A DNA stretch of 64,000 bases from Flavobacterium sp. ALJ2 (GTDB taxonomy: Bacteria > Bacteroidota > Bacteroidia > Flavobacteriales > Flavobacteriaceae): contig NZ_JADNRC010000001.1 in assembly GCF_015594725.1 (NCBI RefSeq), forward strand, positions 432,373-496,372. Reading direction: 5' to 3'. The position numbers were made by a program, and so were the translations under genes. Shown here one piece after another: positions 61,393 through 64,000 of this stretch. Every line of letters starts with the position of its first letter. The stretch's first letter is position 1. The notes under the pieces were generated by a model. It did not search any database and was not told the DNA's origin. It saw nothing but the letters and a program-made list of their open reading frames with translations.

Positions 61393-62169
61393 ATGGAGAT
61401 TATTAAAACAATAGAAATAGCGAAGCCTTTACATGAAATAATTTTAGAATTATTTTATTTTGAAAGTAAAGACAAACCTTGTGAGCTTACCAAAAAAGAA
61501 ATTTTATGGAAATTAAAAGATTCCAGTATTTCTGAATATCAAATGGAAGAAGTGCTCAACTGGATGGTTCATCATAAAAAACTAAATGAAAATTTAGGAC
61601 TTTATAGTTTGGACCGTTTTGAACTGATTGATTTAGAAGAGAAATTTAAAAAAGAAAGATTGAATAAAGAAAAAAAACAAGAACCTATTTTTTTTACTAA
61701 TTATAGTACTATAAATAACATACATAATGCTGCAAAGCCAAAAGTGCTGGAGATATTTGCTCAGTATATTTTACCTACTTTTTTGCTGTCGTATATAGTC
61801 TTTATCTTTTTCTTGATTAACAAGCTGAATATTAGCTTTGAAATTAATAACGACAAAATCGAAGATGTAAGTGAACTGACTCTTACTGAGCCTAAAACAG
61901 GAGTTATTAGAAAAAAAGAAGCATTATCAGATAAGGAAGTAAAACGGTTATTTTCTAATCAGCATCAAAACATTTTATATTTAAATGGAACGATTGACTC
62001 TTTACAGAAGCAGGTAAATAAAATAAATGAAATTCATACAGCAGCTACTTTGGATATAAACAAACAGATAAATTCTCTGCAGCCTCAAGTAAATGGGATA
62101 TTTTTGCACATTGCTGTAGTGCTCTTGGGATTTGTTTTATTGTTTTTCATGAAAAACAGCATTAATTAG
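61393..62169 (+). CDS. Two-TM protein of unknown function at the end of the T6SS operon
   Basis: 258 aa. Residues 1-90 are soluble and look like a small winged-helix fold (ELTKKEILWKLKDSSISEYQ, MEEVLNWMVHHKKLNENLGL). Membrane helices lie at about 124-143 (YILPTFLLSYIVFIFFLINK) and 236-253 (GIFLHIAVVLLGFVLLFFMK), with a coiled coil between them. If both termini are cytoplasmic, the coiled coil is periplasmic. It is 9 bp after tssR, so certainly in the operon. Not one of the named Tss proteins as far as I can tell. Confidence 0.75.
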   Translation: MEIIKTIEIAKPLHEIILELFYFESKDKPCELTKKEILWKLKDSSISEYQMEEVLNWMVHHKKLNENLGLYSLDRFELIDLEEKFKKERLNKEKKQEPIFFTNYSTINNIHNAAKPKVLEIFAQYILPTFLLSYIVFIFFLINKLNISFEINNDKIEDVSELTLTEPKTGVIRKKEALSDKEVKRLFSNQHQNILYLNGTIDSLQKQVNKINEIHTAATLDINKQINSLQPQVNGIFLHIAVVLLGFVLLFFMKNSIN

Positions 62170-62283
62170 ATATAGAGTGGGTATATGTGTTTGAAATATA
62201 AAGAGATAAAGAGATTTCTTTTCTAATTATTACTATATTTTATATTTTAGGATAGTAGAATTGATTCATTGCTAAAACAAATA

Positions 62284-62300
62284 TTTTTTTTTTTTTTTTT
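62284..62300 (+). repeat. Homopolymer of 17 T
   Basis: Seventeen consecutive T, the longest single-base run I noticed in the window. It lies 330 bp before the hcp start. Confidence 0.9.
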
Positions 62301-62515
62301 AATATTAAAGTACAGGTAAATTCTCCGCACCCTAAGCAAATGCTGTATTCTTACATATTACAGTTGTCTTTTTTAGATTTATTTCATTACTATTTATGAA
62401 AAATAGTACTAATTTGTTTTTTTTATGTAATTTTTATTTGTATATTCATATAAAAAATGATTACGGATGCTCCTCATCTTCCTACAAGAAGCAAATAAAA
62501 AAAGTACGTTAGTAC

Positions 62516-62556
62516 AAAAAAGAGGTATTCTATATCATATAGAACACCTCTTTTTT
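62516..62556 (+). terminator. Terminator-like hairpin 74 bp before hcp
   Basis: 19-bp stem with one A-C mismatch (62516-62534 with 62538-62556; core GAGGTATTCTATA), TCA loop, and a long T-run on the right arm. It would end transcripts from the tssE operon or from a local promoter before hcp. Confidence 0.75.
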
Positions 62557-62629
62557 TGTTTGTACTAGTCAGATAAAAGTGAGAGGAGGTTCTAAAAAAG
62601 CAATTTTTAATAAATTAATTATTTTTATT

Positions 62630-63025
62630 ATGGCATTTAAAGCAATTTTAGAGTTCGAAGGTAACGAGTACCAAGTATTATTTTCAAAAGTAGATATGAT
62701 AAGACATACTGATGGTAAAGGAGCAGTTTCATCTGAAATTAAAGGAGGTAGATTAAATTTAAAAGTAAAATCTACAGACAACACTACAGTTATTGAGCAG
62801 GCAGTAAACAGCCAGCACAAACCGGTAAGTGGAAAAGTAAAATTTTTCAAGGCTGACTCTGAGCAAGTAATGAAAGAACTTTCTTTTGAAAACGCTTTTA
62901 TTGTATTCTTTAGTGAGCAGTTAGACGCTTTGGCTGAAACTCCAATGACTACTGAGATCACTTTCTCAGCAGAAAAAATCACATTAGGTAATGCAACATT
63001 AGACAACAATTGGGCTAGAATCTAA
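62630..63025 (+). CDS. hcp: T6SS tube protein Hcp/TssD
   Basis: 131 aa from ATG 62630 (MAFKAILEFEGNEYQVLFSK). The inner tube is built from hexameric rings of this protein. The Bacteroidota TssD pattern is clear: an N-terminal AILEFEGNEY strand, VDMIRHTDGKGAVSSEIKGG, GKVKFFKADSEQVMKELSFE, then VFFSEQLDALAETPMTTEIT. The codon use is more careful than its neighbours' (few rare runs), as for highly expressed genes. An in-frame GTG extension to 62579 has no support. Own terminator downstream. Confidence 0.92.
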   Translation: MAFKAILEFEGNEYQVLFSKVDMIRHTDGKGAVSSEIKGGRLNLKVKSTDNTTVIEQAVNSQHKPVSGKVKFFKADSEQVMKELSFENAFIVFFSEQLDALAETPMTTEITFSAEKITLGNATLDNNWARI

Positions 63026-63040
63026 TTTTTTTCTTATTAG

Positions 63041-63069
63041 ACAAGAAGCGGTGATTCACTGCTTCTTGT
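63041..63069 (+). terminator. Terminator after hcp
   Basis: 14-bp stem with one G-T pair (63041-63054 ACAAGAAGCGGTGA with its partner ending 63069) with a tight loop and a T-run. It would limit read-through into the downstream effector-like gene and keep hcp in excess. Confidence 0.75.
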
Positions 63070-63113
63070 TTTTATTTGTTTTCAATAAGTAAAATACAAT
63101 TTACCCTTTTATT

Positions 63114-63914
63114 ATGTTTAGAAGTTTAGAATCAGGAAAAGAAAAAAGAAGAAATCCTTTTGATAAAGAGGACTTTTTAAAAGATGATAGTTGGGAAAGA
63201 ACAGATGTGCTAGGGAAAATGCTTGAAGTTAGAGAAACCAGAGATCCTCATAATAATTTCTTCCCCGCTGGTCCGAAAAGAATTGCTCTGGAAGGAGAGA
63301 TTTATTATGATAAGTTTAGTAAAAAAATCTATCTAGGAAATAGAAATGGAAGTTGGAGTATTGTTAATGGATTAAAAGAGATACAAACAAATTTTGCAGG
63401 ATCTGCTTTTATAATAAATTCAGCATTAACAGGCGTTGGAACTGTTTTAGGTAATATTGAAGCGACTGCAGAAGAGTTAACTAATTTAAAGCACTTCGAG
63501 GCAATGGATTTTCATCCAAAGGGAACGTATGAGTTTAATAAAACTGTGACTGGTATTACTGATGGTAAAATTTATGTAAAAGGAACAGTAGAAAGTGTAA
63601 GTAAATTAAAAAATGTTGCTAATGTAGCAAAAGGGCTTGGAATTGGTGTTGGTGTAGTCGGATTTGTTTTGTCTTATAAAGATTATCAGGATAAGAAAAT
63701 TTCTGGTGAAATACTGTTTTTAGATGGAGTTATGACTTTGCTTTCTTTTACTGGTCCTGGTGCACTTATCGCAGGCGTTTATTTTATATTAATCCGGACA
63801 GATACTAAAGATAAATACTTTAGTCATAAAACAGAAAATATTTATGATTCGGCAAAAATGAAAATTGATAATACAAGAGTAGATTCAAAAGGATATAAAT
63901 TAATAATTAAATGA
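63114..63914 (+). CDS. Candidate T6SS effector with hydrophobic C-terminal half
   Basis: 266 aa, no signal peptide. Residues 1-90 are charged and soluble (KRRNPFDKEDFLKDDSWERT, KRIALEGEIYYDKFSKKIYL). Two hydrophobic stretches at about 172-188 (LKNVANVAKGLGIGVGVVGF region) and 201-227 (LFLDGVMTLLSFTGPGALIA) flank YKDYQDKKISG. A Gly-rich, DYQD and GPGA pattern like this occurs in the pre-toxin regions of polymorphic toxins. It lies directly after hcp and its stop overlaps the next ORF (ATGA), the usual effector-immunity arrangement. Catalytic motif not recognised. Confidence 0.6.
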   Translation: MFRSLESGKEKRRNPFDKEDFLKDDSWERTDVLGKMLEVRETRDPHNNFFPAGPKRIALEGEIYYDKFSKKIYLGNRNGSWSIVNGLKEIQTNFAGSAFIINSALTGVGTVLGNIEATAEELTNLKHFEAMDFHPKGTYEFNKTVTGITDGKIYVKGTVESVSKLKNVANVAKGLGIGVGVVGFVLSYKDYQDKKISGEILFLDGVMTLLSFTGPGALIAGVYFILIRTDTKDKYFSHKTENIYDSAKMKIDNTRVDSKGYKLIIK

Positions 63915-64000
63915 TAATGAGAAAAATAATAGAACCTATATTCATTTTTCTTTCTAAAATTTACATTTATTTTTATGAAGATAAAAAAGATTATTGGTTA
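63911..64000 (+). CDS. 5' part of a gene coupled to the effector candidate
   Basis: ATG at 63911 overlaps the stop of the preceding gene (ATGA). Thirty codons are visible before the window ends: MIMRKIIEPIFIFLSKIYIY, then FYEDKKDYWL. The start is basic-hydrophobic. A cognate immunity protein is the natural guess from the coupling; the sequence alone does not prove it. Confidence 0.55.
   Translation, partial: MIMRKIIEPIFIFLSKIYIYFYEDKKDYWL

Larger units (their letters stand above)
62170..62629 (+). other. AT-rich leader region upstream of hcp
   Basis: 460 bp. It holds a T17 tract (62284-62300), a possible -33/-7 pair (TTTG 62413-62416, 20 bp, then TTTATTTG 62433-62440), a 13-codon ATG ORF (62457, MITDAPHLPTRSK) and a terminator-like hairpin (62516-62556). 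It ends at the hcp ATG. A leader or attenuator for hcp is plausible but not proven. Confidence 0.55.

Noticed and set aside
62582..62592. Shine-Dalgarno-like GAGAGGAGGT upstream of hcp
   Set aside because: It is about 40 bases from the ATG at 62630, too far to act as ribosome-binding site, and Bacteroidota rarely use such sites. An upstream in-frame GTG start is not supported by TssD homology.
1..64000. CRISPR array, tRNA and rRNA genes
   Set aside because: I saw no regular direct repeats with spacers, no cloverleaf-type sequence and no rRNA-like conserved blocks on either strand. A covariance-model search would be the decisive check.

Overview
The window looks like chromosomal DNA of a Flavobacterium-like member of the Bacteroidota. 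The evidence is a low-GC sequence, Bacteroidota-type promoters (TTTG, then TAnnTTTG, with almost no Shine-Dalgarno sites), a SusC/RagA-style TonB-dependent receptor, signal peptides ending in SQ/AQ, short lipoproteins, a Bacteroidota-style ferredoxin and many small palindromic intergenic repeats. No rRNA, tRNA or CRISPR array was seen.

Positions 1-46,600 are mostly housekeeping DNA. In order they hold: uvrA (cut by the left edge); an ECF sigma factor with a 47-residue companion ORF; endonuclease III (nth); a Bcp peroxiredoxin; a conserved 486-aa protein of unknown function; a metallo-beta-lactamase-fold hydrolase; a run of lipoprotein, hydrolase and membrane genes (7.9-14.3 kb); a dihydroorotase-like pseudoenzyme beside a BatA/vWA-type membrane protein; a lactonase; a DEAD-box helicase; an AraC-type sensor-regulator; a serine hydrolase; a TIGR02757-family gene broken by an in-frame stop; a LolD-like ABC ATPase; small membrane proteins; serine biosynthesis (serC, serA) with an acyl-CoA reductase and a ferredoxin; a large TonB-dependent receptor; ychF; a BrkB/YihY-flavoreductase-pncB operon; and topoisomerase IV (parE, parC) with a lipoprotein gene between the two subunits.

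Positions 46,669-64,000 form a type VI secretion locus of the Bacteroidota subtype (T6SSiii). The sheath genes tssB and tssC run leftward. From a closely packed divergent promoter region the rightward operon runs tssE-tssF-tssH(clpV)-tssG-tssN-[three small overlapping ORFs]-tssK-tssO-[single-TM protein]-tssP-tssR-[258-aa two-TM protein]. After a 460-bp AT-rich gap with a T17 tract and a terminator-like hairpin comes hcp (tssD). Next is a 266-aa protein with hydrophobic segments, coupled by an ATGA overlap to another ORF that leaves the window; this looks like an effector/immunity module. The classical membrane proteins TssJ, TssL and TssM are absent, as expected for this subtype, and TssN/O/P/R take their place. 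No VgrG (tssI) and no clear TssQ lipoprotein lie inside the window.

The points most worth a second look are: the unassigned small-gene cassette inside the T6SS operon, with an A10 run at an ORF overlap; the ClpV with a degenerate first ATPase site; the hcp-linked effector candidate and the T17/hairpin leader before hcp; the nonsense-mutated TIGR02757 gene; the nth product without iron-sulfur cysteines; the dihydroorotase homologue without its metal-binding HxH; a duplicated 3' end of an esterase gene; and several families of short palindromic repeats. All assignments come from reading the sequence and remembered family features; no database search was run.
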